The notes under the pieces: model-generated
Told to the model about the DNA's origin: nothing
Database searches by the model: none
The model's input: the letters and a program-made list of their open reading frames with translations, nothing else
Shown here: positions 33,713 through 42,600 of the stretch, in pieces
Numbering within the stretch: the stretch's first letter is position 1
How the letters are laid out: every line of letters starts with the position of its first letter
Made by a program: the position numbers and the translations under genes
Origin: Bacteroidota bacterium
GTDB lineage: Bacteria; Bacteroidota; Ignavibacteria; Tepidaquicellales; Tepidaquicellaceae
NCBI GenBank assembly: GCA_018266845.1
Contig: JAFDZO010000021.1
Span: 1-57,764 of the forward strand
Direction: 5' to 3'
DNA: 57,764 nt

Positions 33713-34090
33713 CTATACTCCGAATGAGCTTCCGCAGCCGCAGGTTCTCTTTGCGTTAGGATTGTTGAACACAAATCCTCTGCCGTTCAAGCCGTCTGTG
33801 AAATCAAGCTCAGTTCCGCTTAGATACAAATTGCTTTTCATATCAATAAAAACTTTTACGCCGTCTTTCTCAATAATATTATCGCCCGGTCTTTCTTCGG
33901 CATCAAATCCAAGAGTATATGTAAGCCCCGAACATCCACCGCCTTTAATGCCTACACGCAATCCATATTCAGCGGGAATGCTATTTTCTTCCATTATCTT
34001 TTTTACCTCAGTTATCGCCTTATCGGTAATATTAATATCTTCGCTTACTCCGGGAATAAATTCCGGCTTTACGTCTATCGTTTCTGCCAT
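33713..34090 (-). CDS. iscA: A-type iron-sulfur carrier protein IscA/HesB family
   Basis: The 125 residues carry the three A-type cysteines: C53 in GGGCSGLTY, and C117 and C119 in RTCGCGSSF. The domain starts near residue 20 (INITDKAITEVKKIMEE). These proteins carry Fe-S clusters to targets. Assigned iscA by its place directly after iscU; ErpA-like activity is equally possible on sequence alone. Confidence 0.92.
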   Translation of the reverse strand: MAETIDVKPEFIPGVSEDINITDKAITEVKKIMEENSIPAEYGLRVGIKGGGCSGLTYTLGFDAEERPGDNIIEKDGVKVFIDMKSNLYLSGTELDFTDGLNGRGFVFNNPNAKRTCGCGSSFGV

Positions 34091-34116
34091 AGTTAAAAAA
34101 ATTTTAAGTTTTTAGT

Positions 34117-34524
34117 TTAGGCTGCAGCTTCTTCTTTTACAGGCTCGCCTTTTTTCTTTTTGTAATCTTCAATAGCCATCTTTATAGCATCTTCCGCCAA
34201 AACCGAACAGTGAATCTTTACAGGAGGAAGATTTAACTCCTCTACAATTTGTGTATTCTTTATGTTGTATGCTTCGTCAAGAGTTTTACCCTTTAACCAT
34301 TCAGTTGCAAGCGATGATGAAGCAATTGCGCTTCCGCATCCGTATGTCTTGAATTTTGCATCTTCTACAACACCGCTTTCGTTTACTTTTATCTGAAGCT
34401 TCATAACGTCTCCACACTCAGGAGCGCCGACTAAGCCGGTACCGACTGAAGGGTCATTCTTATCAAAGCTTCCGACGTTTCTCGGATTTGTGTAATGGTC
34501 AACTACTTTATCTGAATAAGCCAT
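34117..34524 (-). CDS. iscU: Fe-S scaffold protein IscU
   Basis: The 135 residues match IscU with C37 (PECGD, D39), C63 (YGCGSAIASSS) and C106 (IHCSVLAEDAI), all at E. coli numbering, and LPPVK at 99-103 for HscA binding. It is the scaffold on which IscS sulfur and iron form [2Fe-2S]. A short lysine/glutamate/alanine tail follows. The neighbouring genes are the expected partners. Confidence 0.97.
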   Translation of the reverse strand: MAYSDKVVDHYTNPRNVGSFDKNDPSVGTGLVGAPECGDVMKLQIKVNESGVVEDAKFKTYGCGSAIASSSLATEWLKGKTLDEAYNIKNTQIVEELNLPPVKIHCSVLAEDAIKMAIEDYKKKKGEPVKEEAAA

Positions 34525-34566
34525 TTTATTAAATCTCCTTAATAATATATTTTAAATTTTAAATTC

Positions 34567-35781
34567 TTAGTGAGCAGCCCATTGGACTGATTTTAAGTCA
34601 ATTCCGTCTTTGAACATTTCCCATAACGGTGAAAGCTCTCTTAAGTGATTGACCGTTTCAATTGTTTTCTCAATTGCAAAATCTACTTCTTCCTCGGTTG
34701 TGAATCTTCCGAGACCGTATCTTATAGATGAGTGAGCAAGCTCATCGCCTCTTCCTAATGCTTTTAACACATAGGATGGTTCAAGAGTTGCCGATGTGCA
34801 GGCGCTGCCTGAAGATACTGCTAAATCCTTTATACCCATCATAAGACCTTCACCTTCAACGTATTCAAAGCTTACGTTTACATTGTGAGGAAGTCTTTCT
34901 GTCGGATGCCCGTTCAAATAGCTATACTCTACTCTTTCTAAGAAAGTATTAATCATCTTATCTCTTAATCTTATCAGTCTTGCCGATTCTTCTGCCATTT
35001 CATTTTTACAGATTTCGCATGCCTTGCCAAATCCTACAATACCGGGAACGTTCAATGTTCCGCTTCTCATCCCTCTTTCGTGTCCGCCGCCGTGCATCTG
35101 CTCGGCTAATTTTACTCTCGGACTTCTTTTTCTTACGTATAATGCTCCGACACCTTTTGGTCCGTACATTTTATGAGCAGTAAAGCTCATTAAATCAATA
35201 TTCATTGCATTCACATCAACGGGGATTTTTCCAACGCCTTGTGTTGCGTCTGTGTGGAAGATAACACCTTTCTCGCGGCAGATTTTTCCTATTTCTGCAA
35301 CAGGCTGAATTGTGCCGATTTCATTGTTAGCCATCATAATGGTAACAAGAATAGTAGTATCCTTAATTGCGTTTCTTAATGCATCAAGGTCAACCATTCC
35401 GAATTCATCAACGCCAAGATATGTTACTTCTTTGCCGTGTCTTTCAAGATATTTGCAGGTATCTATTACAGCTTTATGTTCTGTAGGAAGAGTGATTATA
35501 TGATTTCCTTTCGGCGCATACATTTCTGCAATACCCATAATAGCAAGATTATCTGATTCGGTTGCGCCGCTGGTAAAGACAATTTCTTTAGAAGTTGCGC
35601 CGATTAAATCAGCAATCTGCTGTCTTGCTTTTTCAACAGCTTCCTCTGCTTCCCAGCCGAACTGGTGACTTCTGCTTGCTGCATTTCCGTAAACGTTTGT
35701 GAAGTACGGCATCATTGCTTCAAGCACACGCGGGTCCATAGGCGTGGTAGCGTTGTGGTCCATGTAAATCGGGAAATTCAT
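34567..35781 (-). CDS. iscS: Cysteine desulfurase IscS
   Basis: The 404 residues, equal in length to E. coli IscS, begin [18 protein letters not shown]. The PLP lysine is in [18 protein letters not shown], and the catalytic loop is SSGSACTSA with C328. It takes sulfur from cysteine and hands it to IscU and tRNA-thiolation partners. It lies 42 bp upstream of iscU and 179 bp downstream of iscR. Confidence 0.97.
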   Translation of the reverse strand: MNFPIYMDHNATTPMDPRVLEAMMPYFTNVYGNAASRSHQFGWEAEEAVEKARQQIADLIGATSKEIVFTSGATESDNLAIMGIAEMYAPKGNHIITLPTEHKAVIDTCKYLERHGKEVTYLGVDEFGMVDLDALRNAIKDTTILVTIMMANNEIGTIQPVAEIGKICREKGVIFHTDATQGVGKIPVDVNAMNIDLMSFTAHKMYGPKGVGALYVRKRSPRVKLAEQMHGGGHERGMRSGTLNVPGIVGFGKACEICKNEMAEESARLIRLRDKMINTFLERVEYSYLNGHPTERLPHNVNVSFEYVEGEGLMMGIKDLAVSSGSACTSATLEPSYVLKALGRGDELAHSSIRYGLGRFTTEEEVDFAIEKTIETVNHLRELSPLWEMFKDGIDLKSVQWAAH

Positions 35782-35834
35782 TTTAAATTTTTTCTCCTGT
35801 GAATTTTATTTTAAACTTTTGTTGAACTAATTTT

Positions 35835-35953
35835 AATTCGTTGAACTCGTTGCGACGCTCTAGCGTCGTAACGTTATTTAAACCGCCCCTCAGTCCTCTC
35901 CTTAGTAAGCTAACGCATATCATCGTCCCGCTTTAGTGGGAGACGGGAAAAGT
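35835..35953. repeat. Short palindromic repeats in the iscR-iscS gap
   Basis: CGACGCT/AGCGTCG (35853-35868) is a perfect 7-bp inverted repeat with a 2-nt centre, and a CCCGC...GGGAGACGGG cluster follows near 35929-35947. They belong to the same kind of dispersed palindromic sequence seen in other gaps of this window. Confidence 0.6.
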
Positions 35954-35960
35954 CATTGGT

Positions 35961-36365
35961 TTACACAAAATCAGAAACAGTCTTGCTCTTAAAAATATCT
36001 TCAATTTCCTTCTGCATTTTCGTAACCGGTTGCTTTATGGTACATAATTCTTTCAATGTGCATTTTCCGTTTTCGTTGTGCGAACATTGACATTCGGTCA
36101 AAGCCATATCGCCGTCAATTGTGTGCATTAAAAAAAACAAATCAATCTCATCAGGTTTTTTAAGAAGCTGATAGCCGCCTTTTGTACCCTGAATAGAAGA
36201 AAGCACTTTATCCTTTTTTAACTTCTGAAGAATTTTTGCAAGCAGTTCGTAAGGGATATTGTGCTTTTCGGAAATTTCCTTAGCTGTTACAATTCCCCCT
36301 TCAGCCAATGCAAAATGCTTCAACGCCATCAGAGCGTATTCCATTTTTTTCGATAATCTTACCAT
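35961..36365 (-). CDS. iscR: Rrf2-family regulator IscR
   Basis: The 134 residues have an N-terminal winged helix (YALMALKHFAL...ISEKHNIPYELLAKILQKL) and a cysteine cluster C92, C94, C102 and C108 (TECQCSHNENGKCTLKELC), near the [2Fe-2S] ligand positions of E. coli IscR (C92, C98, C104). Spacing between the ligands is altered, so the exact ligand set is uncertain. It should sense Fe-S status and repress the isc genes; the palindrome 12 bp upstream of its ATG supports autoregulation. Confidence 0.92.
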   Translation of the reverse strand: MVRLSKKMEYALMALKHFALAEGGIVTAKEISEKHNIPYELLAKILQKLKKDKVLSSIQGTKGGYQLLKKPDEIDLFFLMHTIDGDMALTECQCSHNENGKCTLKELCTIKQPVTKMQKEIEDIFKSKTVSDFV

Positions 36366-36377
36366 GTGATTTTAATC

Positions 36378-36394
36378 AAGACTAAATTAGTCTT
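36378..36394. promoter_or_regulatory. Perfect palindrome upstream of iscR, probable Rrf2/IscR operator
   Basis: AAGACTAAATTAGTCTT has 8-bp perfect arms around one central base. Its GACT...AGTC half-sites match the core I recall for type 1 IscR sites. It ends 12 bp before the iscR ATG, so a bound regulator would block transcription or early elongation. Confidence 0.7.
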
Positions 36395-36500
36395 ATTTGG
36401 GGAGAAAAAAAAGGGAGAAAGGATTACATAATATAAATAACTTTCCCTCTGTTTTTAATAAAAATTAAGTTATAGCGCCTCTCATTAAATTAACAAATAC

Positions 36501-37475
36501 TTATTTGACAAGCATCATTTTTCGTATTTGAGTAAAATTGTTGGCTTCAAGTTTATAGAAATAAAGTCCGCTTGAAAACCGGGATGCATCCCAGCTATAA
36601 TCATAAACACCAGCAGAAAGTTGTTCATTGTTAATTTGCACCGCTTCACCCAGACTGTTGTAAATTGTAATTTTAACAAATGAACTTTTGGGTATTTCAA
36701 ATTTTATTTTCGTAAACGGATTAAAAGGATTGGGATAATTCTGAGATAAAGAATAACCTGTAGGCACGTTTGAATTCATATTTTTAATCCCAACAATGTA
36801 TTCTCTGAAATCATTCTTTGCTCGAATATTAATTTTAATATCAACGGTTAATTTATAAGTACTTATTCCTCCTATAACAACCGTTTCAATAGATTTCAAA
36901 TACATGATACCAAAACACTCATAAGTCAATCCATAATTTACCTTTTTACCCTTCAGCCAAAAGCCATAACATCTTATATCAGACTGAACAAAATTTCTTC
37001 CTAGTGAATATGTGCTCCACTTATAAAAATCATTTGAAGGAAAAATAGGGTCAGGATGCCCCGTTTCTATTCTTGTGATAGTGTCAAAATTTACCTGCGA
37101 ATATGCTGTGCCTCTTGTATTAAAAAACGGAACAAATTTAGTCTCCTGCCCTTGAGGAAAGAAATCTTGATTCCCGTCTCCTGAACGGAGAAAAAATCTA
37201 TCTCTACCAATCCCCGTGGAATCAGCAAGCTCGGCATCTCTTATTGCAACATTTGCAAGTAACGTTTGACCATCATATAAATCTAGTGATGATAAAGAAT
37301 TCGAACTAAAATACTCATAAACAGATACGTTTCGAAATACTTTTACTTCAGGATTTAGTACAGTATCTGACGTAACAAATTTTCCTGCTTTAAAAAAAGA
37401 TTCTGCATTTGATTCACTCCGCAGGAATATGAAAAATAATAATAATATTAAGGGTGTAATAATATTTTTTAGCAC
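36501..37475 (-). CDS. Secreted protein with T9SS sorting domain
   Basis: The 324 residues begin with a signal peptide (MLKNIITPLILLLFFIFLRSESNA) and end with a T9SS type A domain (GYSLSQNYPNPFNPFTKI..., then GLYFYKLEANNFTQIRKMMLVK). The central ~220 residues are beta-rich with no recognised motif. Likely a cell-surface or secreted product of the type IX route. It is monocistronic. Confidence 0.85.
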   Translation of the reverse strand: MLKNIITPLILLLFFIFLRSESNAESFFKAGKFVTSDTVLNPEVKVFRNVSVYEYFSSNSLSSLDLYDGQTLLANVAIRDAELADSTGIGRDRFFLRSGDGNQDFFPQGQETKFVPFFNTRGTAYSQVNFDTITRIETGHPDPIFPSNDFYKWSTYSLGRNFVQSDIRCYGFWLKGKKVNYGLTYECFGIMYLKSIETVVIGGISTYKLTVDIKINIRAKNDFREYIVGIKNMNSNVPTGYSLSQNYPNPFNPFTKIKFEIPKSSFVKITIYNSLGEAVQINNEQLSAGVYDYSWDASRFSSGLYFYKLEANNFTQIRKMMLVK

Positions 37476-37572
37476 GTCATTTTATTTTCATAAAATTAAG
37501 AAATAATAATACATAAAACAACAATTTTAGTAAATAAAAAATTTTCTAAATTTTTTAAAATTGGCACTTTCA
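37476..37572. other. AT-rich leader region, no gene seen
   Basis: Upstream region of the T9SS cargo gene. AT-rich with no coding frame; it should hold that gene's promoter on the minus strand, which I cannot pin down. Confidence 0.4.
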
Positions 37573-37682
37573 GGGAGCCTCCTCTTTCGCCTCCGGCGAA
37601 AGCTGCACAAACTTTTTTCTTCAGATACTGAAGAAAAGAGTTTGCATCAAAGCCCGACTGAAAGCCGGGCTACGAGGCACCC
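37573..37682. repeat. Cloverleaf-like multi-hairpin element
   Basis: Outer arms GGGAGCCTC (37573-37581) and GAGGCACCC (37674-37682) pair except for one A-A. They enclose three hairpins: CTTTCGCC/GGCGAAAG (37584-37602, 3-nt loop); a 17-bp stem with one G-U pair from CAAACT at 37608 to TTTG ending 37644 (loop ATA); and AGCCCG/CGGGCT (37651-37671). Could be a REP-type element, a structured RNA or a MITE. Strand unknown. Confidence 0.65.
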
Positions 37683-37947
37683 CGTTTGCTTCCTATCTGT
37701 CAAGTACAAAAGAAAAAATTTTGCTCATTAGTAGTAATAGGCAAATTTTTAAAACACCTTCAGAGTATTCTTATTATATTAAGATAGTTCTTTTACATCT
37801 TCTCATGAGGCAAAAAATCCTTATTTTGCAGAAATGTTACAAAAATGTTACTTTGTAACAATTTTTCAGGAAAACTCTGCGTTGTTTTAACAACACTTAA
37901 CAATCGGTTCTGTAACATTTTCTTTTTGGGGGTTGAAATTTTACTTT
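37683..37947. other. Intergenic sequence with short inverted repeats, no gene seen
   Basis: The stretch between the cloverleaf element and the promoter-like site holds several TGTTAC/GTAACA and TTGTT/AACAA pairs (about 37846-37920) but no coding frame. Confidence 0.4.
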
Positions 37948-37963
37948 CGGCACAGGAATTGAA
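37948..37963 (+). promoter_or_regulatory. Possible sigma-54-type promoter
   Basis: CGGCAC, five bases, then TTGAA approximates the -24/-12 consensus TGGCAC-N5-TTGCA, with correct spacing but changed first base and a GA in place of GC at -12. It lies 66 bp before a small ORF. Weak evidence. Confidence 0.25.
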
Positions 37964-38029
37964 TTATACGCACCTCAAATAAACGTTAATAATAAAAATA
38001 ACTGAATAATAGGGGGGATTTACAAAACT

Positions 38030-38200
38030 ATGAACAGTTCAATAAATAAAGAAAGTGAAGAAACTACAAAAGAGCAGAACATGACTCTCCTTTTGCTTCT
38101 TTCATATAATAGAATGAAACTGTATAACGAAAATTTTTCCAATATAACAGATTATTATAGATTGAAAAGACAGCAGGATAATACCCGTCATGTTCAATAA
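38030..38200 (+). CDS. 56-residue hypothetical protein
   Basis: ATG at 38030 lies downstream of a GGGGGGA tract at 38012-38018, a plausible ribosome-binding site. The product is MNSSINKESEETTKEQ then a hydrophobic run (MTLLLLLSYNRMKLY) and a charged tail. It is followed 29 bp later by a strong terminator. A gene with its own start region and terminator fits a genuine small gene. No family recognised; could be a regulatory peptide or a regulatory RNA instead. Confidence 0.5.
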   Translation: MNSSINKESEETTKEQNMTLLLLLSYNRMKLYNENFSNITDYYRLKRQQDNTRHVQ

Positions 38201-38229
38201 TTTTCGTCTCACCTTGCCTCTAATAAAAG

Positions 38230-38255
38230 AGCCGAAATGAAAATTTCGGCTTTTT
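38230..38255 (+). terminator. Rho-independent terminator after the 56-residue ORF
   Basis: AGCCGAAAT and ATTTCGGCT form a 9-bp perfect stem with a 4-nt loop, followed by TTTT. It lies between the small + strand ORF and the 3' end of the minus-strand GH26 gene, and may serve both. Confidence 0.85.
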
Positions 38256-38277
38256 AAAATAAGTTAAATTAAAGCTG

Positions 38278-39486
38278 CTATTTTGAGGCAAGTGTATCAG
38301 CATTGGATTTCAAACTATCTCTTCTGATCCGGCTGGAATCGCTCCATGATTTTATGCTTTCAATAATTGCCTTCGTGCTTGCAGTATCGTATTTCACATA
38401 CCAGTTCAGCGGCTGCTGCGTAGTTGTCTTATCGTCAGAATAATGGAAAAACAATATAGCTTTGACTGCGGGGTATTGTGAAGGCAAATCAACGAGCGCA
38501 TCACTATACCATTTGCTTCTGCTGCCGCCGACTCCAAGCGAACCGAACTCAGTAAGCATAATCGGCTTTTTGAAAGCAGCAAGTTCTTTATAATGATTAC
38601 CGAAAATTTCATCGAAGCTCCACCATTGGCTCCATGTTGCAACGGTACCGTAGTTAAGTGTTCCTACTCCTACATAGTCAACAAAAGCGCTGCCGGGATA
38701 GAATGCTTCAAAGTAACCATAGGCAGGGTGCGGAGACCAAATCCAGATAACATTATCTGCCCCAACTTCTTTGAATATATCGTGCACATGTTTCCATGCC
38801 GAAACAAACTCGCGCGCTGAATTATTATGTGGTCCCCATGGGTACCTGTATGGGTCATTCATTTCGTGTCCCATACGCAGGAAAAAAGGACGGTTAATTT
38901 CTTTTGCATCTTCAGCCCATTTTTTTATGTATAAATCGTACAGTCCTCTTGCAACATCATTCATTCCGCCTTTGTCTCTAAGCTCGGGCTTTTTGAGATT
39001 TGGAATAATTTTAGAATCAAAATCAGATAGCCACGGCTCCCATGTAACAACGGGAATTGAACCTAACTGATAAATAGATTCCATCTGAAGCTTTGGAAAT
39101 TGTTCTTCGGGCTTGCTTCCCCATGCAGTATAGACATGTATGAGAGGAAAATTTGTTTTAAGTGTATCTTCAAGATTTATGACGCTCTCAAAATTTTCTT
39201 TTGCCTGATTATCAAATGCACCGATTAAAATTTTATTTGGATTTTTTAGCACTTCCAAATCTGACTTGTATTCCTGAAACCACGCAAGTTTATCGGCGCG
39301 CTTTTTTTCTCTGGACTGGTATATCATGTTGTTCTCAATTTTCTGAACAACATCTCCTGCGCCGGAAAATAAATTTTCCAACGGTCCTTTTGATTTGCTT
39401 CCTGCGAATGAAAGCGCTACTACAATTCCTACGCTGATAACAAGCGCAAGAACTGTAAATAATATTCTATGAGATTTCTTAATCAT
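38278..39486 (-). CDS. GH26-type (mannanase-like) membrane-anchored glycoside hydrolase
   Basis: The 402 residues start with one membrane helix (ILFTVLALVISVGIVVALSFAG), then a TIM-barrel glycosidase domain. FFLRMGHEMND has catalytic acid/base E208 after H207, and IMLTEFGSLG has nucleophile E313, the GH26 pattern; MGHEMN.PW.PW-like YPWG supports it. GH26 acts on beta-1,4-mannan, beta-1,3-xylan or mixed-linkage beta-glucan. It overlaps the GT2 gene by 8 nt, so it probably trims the polymer made by that synthase, as BcsZ or AlgL do in other systems. Confidence 0.85.
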   Translation of the reverse strand: MIKKSHRILFTVLALVISVGIVVALSFAGSKSKGPLENLFSGAGDVVQKIENNMIYQSREKKRADKLAWFQEYKSDLEVLKNPNKILIGAFDNQAKENFESVINLEDTLKTNFPLIHVYTAWGSKPEEQFPKLQMESIYQLGSIPVVTWEPWLSDFDSKIIPNLKKPELRDKGGMNDVARGLYDLYIKKWAEDAKEINRPFFLRMGHEMNDPYRYPWGPHNNSAREFVSAWKHVHDIFKEVGADNVIWIWSPHPAYGYFEAFYPGSAFVDYVGVGTLNYGTVATWSQWWSFDEIFGNHYKELAAFKKPIMLTEFGSLGVGGSRSKWYSDALVDLPSQYPAVKAILFFHYSDDKTTTQQPLNWYVKYDTASTKAIIESIKSWSDSSRIRRDSLKSNADTLASK

Positions 39487-41083
39487 CGTCTTTTGTTTTA
39501 ATACTTTTTAAATCTACAGAATCCCAGGGGTCTTCTTCCTTTAAAATGTTTGCTTCAAGCGCAGCGAGAACCCCTCCGACACTCATAAGAAAAGCAATGA
39601 AGGCAAAGCCAAGCATACCCCATGTTTTTTCTGCTGTAAAAACTAAATCAACTTCGTTTATAAAATATCTTCTATAAATAAAAACACTGATAAAAGTTAT
39701 AATAAAAATAATAATATGAATGACTAAAGGTCTGGCAAATGGAGTAAAATAACCTCTTTGAGCTTTTTTAGCTGTTGGAATATATGGAATATCTGCGTTA
39801 ACAACAGCCAGTATGAATCCAAGAAAAAATACCGGCGCTGCTGCAAATTTTAAAACCATTCCGCGCCAATGAAGACCTCGTTCAGTTTCGGGATGGCACA
39901 TCCATTTCTGCATGTAAAAGTAAATTGATATACCGAAAAATGTTACGAATGCTCCTTGTATAAAAAATTCCGAGAAGCTCATATGTGCAGGCAAAATTCC
40001 GGTGGCAAAATATAAAAACGGAATCAGCACAAAGAAAAAAGATGTTGCGCCGACTAAATAATAAGTACCGATAGTCAGGTATGAAATTTTTTGAAACAAT
40101 GTAAGCTTTGTAAAAAGCTTTGGAATTTCTACGAATGTTACTTCAAATACTCCTCTTGCCCATTTTAGCTGCTGCTTGCAGAAGGAGCCAAAATCTTCGG
40201 GAACAAGTCCCCTGCTGACTACAACGGGATTGTAAATTGATTTCCATCCTGCAGCATGAATTCTTATTGAAGTAATTAAATCTTCAGCCAAACCGATTCC
40301 GTGCCCCCCGATGCTTTCGATTGCTTTTCTTCTGAAGGTACAGTTTGCGCCGATTGCAACACTACATCCGTATCCATGAAGACTCATCTGCATCGGACCA
40401 TAGAAAGTGTATGTTTGCTCTGCCGCGCCCTTTGCCGTGAAAGAACGATACTGATTATAATACGCCTGTGATACCTGAACAAAGCCAACTTTTTCATCCT
40501 GAAAAAATCCCAGAGTATTATCTAAAAAATTGGGAAACGGAATATGGTCAGGATCAAGAATTAGAATAAAATCTTCCTTCGTTCTTTTTAATGCTTCGTT
40601 TACTTTGCCCGCCTTTGCTCCGGGATAACCAACAAGCTCAAGCCAAACTGCCCCGTTTCTTTCGGCAGTTTCTTTGAAAGCAGGAATTCTGGTATCATCG
40701 AGCAAATATGTTGTATGAGGATAAGTTATATTCCTGCAAGCGGCGAGAGTTTTTTCAAACATCTCAAGGGGTTCGCCCGGAGAGCTTGTAGTAAAAATTG
40801 CAACGCTTAATCCTTCTTTAGGGCTTGGAGTTACGGGTTTTGCAACGCCAAGGTAACTTATCCAAATGATAATTATTCTGAATATTCCGTACCAGAAAAT
40901 TAAGCTTAGCAAAACATACATCCAGATATTGCCGATATTTTCTTCTTTAAACCACCAGTCGGCAAAACGTATTATGCTTAATGTTCCCGCTGCTGATAAA
41001 GTTAGCAGAACTAATTTATCCCTGTATCTTACATTCGCGGATTGCCTGAATTCCCAGAGGTTTTTACTTCTTTTTCTTTTCAT
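39479..41083 (-). CDS. Processive family 2 glycosyltransferase (cellulose/mannan synthase-like, BcsA-type core)
   Basis: The 534 residues have two N-terminal membrane helices (~25-80), a GT-A core and ~five C-terminal helices. Core motifs are DD129-130 (YLLDDT), D177-P-D179 (LDPDH), E267-D268 (GLAEDLITS) and QxxKW at Q304-W308, where the usual motif is QxxRW. There is no PilZ domain, so c-di-GMP control through PilZ is unlikely. It would polymerise and export a beta-linked polysaccharide. Polymer identity is unknown; the GH26 partner points to a beta-1,4-mannan or mixed-linkage glucan. Confidence 0.85.
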   Translation of the reverse strand: MKRKRSKNLWEFRQSANVRYRDKLVLLTLSAAGTLSIIRFADWWFKEENIGNIWMYVLLSLIFWYGIFRIIIIWISYLGVAKPVTPSPKEGLSVAIFTTSSPGEPLEMFEKTLAACRNITYPHTTYLLDDTRIPAFKETAERNGAVWLELVGYPGAKAGKVNEALKRTKEDFILILDPDHIPFPNFLDNTLGFFQDEKVGFVQVSQAYYNQYRSFTAKGAAEQTYTFYGPMQMSLHGYGCSVAIGANCTFRRKAIESIGGHGIGLAEDLITSIRIHAAGWKSIYNPVVVSRGLVPEDFGSFCKQQLKWARGVFEVTFVEIPKLFTKLTLFQKISYLTIGTYYLVGATSFFFVLIPFLYFATGILPAHMSFSEFFIQGAFVTFFGISIYFYMQKWMCHPETERGLHWRGMVLKFAAAPVFFLGFILAVVNADIPYIPTAKKAQRGYFTPFARPLVIHIIIFIITFISVFIYRRYFINEVDLVFTAEKTWGMLGFAFIAFLMSVGGVLAALEANILKEEDPWDSVDLKSIKTKDDD

Positions 41084-41091
41084 TAACTGAA

Positions 41092-42600
41092 TTAATAAAA
41101 ATTAATTAGAAGATTTAAACCTGCTGTCCGCCTTATATAAAAATTCGTGCTGCTATAGTCAAAATTAAAACCTAATGAAACATTTTTTGATGCCTGCAAT
41201 CCCATGAAGAAGTTTACATTCAAAGGAGAAAAATCTTCATCCAGATAATTTCGGGTAATAAATTTTACCCCTTCCTTATTTGAATCAAGATATAAATATG
41301 GAGTTTGCGTTTTTGCAATTACTCCGTAGTTTACTGTTAATCCCGCTCTAAATATTTTTCCGGGATGAAAAGTAAGCGATGAAATTAACGATGTTACTCT
41401 ATGATTTTGAGGGGTAAAATATGGCTTATAAACTCCTTTTATCTGGTAACCCTCAACATATTCTGCCATAATAGAATCCAGCGATTTTTCAGAAACAAAT
41501 CTGTTTTCTTTTGACATACTGTAATTAAATCCGCATCCAAGTCTGAAATCAATATCAGAAATTTTTATTTTCGGGCTTAGTACCCATGATGAAAATGAAT
41601 AAGTGGAATTGTCATCATAAAAAATATTTGTTTCATACGCGGCTCTTCCTGTCCAACTGTCTTTCGTGTTTAATGCAACTGAAACTCCTGCGAAGCTCTC
41701 CATTATAGACGTATCTATGCTGGATAGAGTCGAAAGGTACGGCTTTCTCTCAAATATTCCTGATAGAGTTACAACATTTTCTACAAGTTTATCTACCTGA
41801 ATTTTGCCGGTAAAATTGGTTTTAACATCAGGATATTTTATTAAACCTGCACCAAGAGTTAATTCCATCGCCGCATCAAAAAAAGCAGATTTATTTTCTA
41901 TCTGAAACCAATTTATGTTTACACTGCTCTCTGAACGCTGATATACCAAGGGAGTTAAAGAAACTTTCATTGCAGATAATGAACTAAACAACTTCCCGGC
42001 TTCAATTGTTGGCGCAACATTTTCTAATGGCTGTGAATCATTAAAATATGAGCCGTTAATTTTCAGCCATGGGGACTTCATGTATTTTATATTTTCATAT
42101 AGAGTAAAAGCTTCCTGATTACCCGTCTCTTTTTTAAAAACGACATTCAGATTATTTTCTGCTTCGGAATAATCTCCGCTCCAGTATAATATTTTTGCTT
42201 TCAGAAGTGAAGCATCAGCACTTGTTTTATCATACGCAAGATAAGAATCAATAATAGGAGTCGCTTTTTCAAACCTTCCTAAATCAACTAGAATTTTTGA
42301 ATAATCAAGCTTCAGATAATAATTACCTGGTTGAAGTTCCATAGCTTCTTCGTACAGATTTATGGCGTTATCAATATTGTTATTCCAATAAGTAGTTTGA
42401 GCGTAAAGCCATGTTGAATTAAAATCCAACGGATATGATTTATGATATTCTTTCAGAAGCTTTTCCGCCTCTAAATACTTCTTTTGGTTTCGCAGAACTT
42501 TTGCCGCTGTTACAACACTATCGGAATTTTGCGAATGCAGCTTACCGGCAAATAGAATAAATGCCAGTAGCAAAAAAAAGTTAAGATTATTTTTTTTCAC
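41092..42600 (-). CDS. TPR plus outer-membrane beta-barrel protein for polysaccharide export
   Basis: The 502 residues start with GTG and a signal peptide (FFLLLAFILFAGKLHSQ). Residues ~30-180 are four TPR-like repeats (e.g. AAKVLRNQKKYLEAEKLLKEY), and ~185-502 are amphipathic strands ending LLINFY, a C-terminal aromatic as in outer-membrane barrels. The TPR-barrel layout matches BcsC/PgaA-type exporters or YaiO-like proteins. It lies 8 bp upstream of the synthase in the same direction and probably forms the export pore. Confidence 0.75.
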   Translation of the reverse strand: MKKNNLNFFLLLAFILFAGKLHSQNSDSVVTAAKVLRNQKKYLEAEKLLKEYHKSYPLDFNSTWLYAQTTYWNNNIDNAINLYEEAMELQPGNYYLKLDYSKILVDLGRFEKATPIIDSYLAYDKTSADASLLKAKILYWSGDYSEAENNLNVVFKKETGNQEAFTLYENIKYMKSPWLKINGSYFNDSQPLENVAPTIEAGKLFSSLSAMKVSLTPLVYQRSESSVNINWFQIENKSAFFDAAMELTLGAGLIKYPDVKTNFTGKIQVDKLVENVVTLSGIFERKPYLSTLSSIDTSIMESFAGVSVALNTKDSWTGRAAYETNIFYDDNSTYSFSSWVLSPKIKISDIDFRLGCGFNYSMSKENRFVSEKSLDSIMAEYVEGYQIKGVYKPYFTPQNHRVTSLISSLTFHPGKIFRAGLTVNYGVIAKTQTPYLYLDSNKEGVKFITRNYLDEDFSPLNVNFFMGLQASKNVSLGFNFDYSSTNFYIRRTAGLNLLINFY

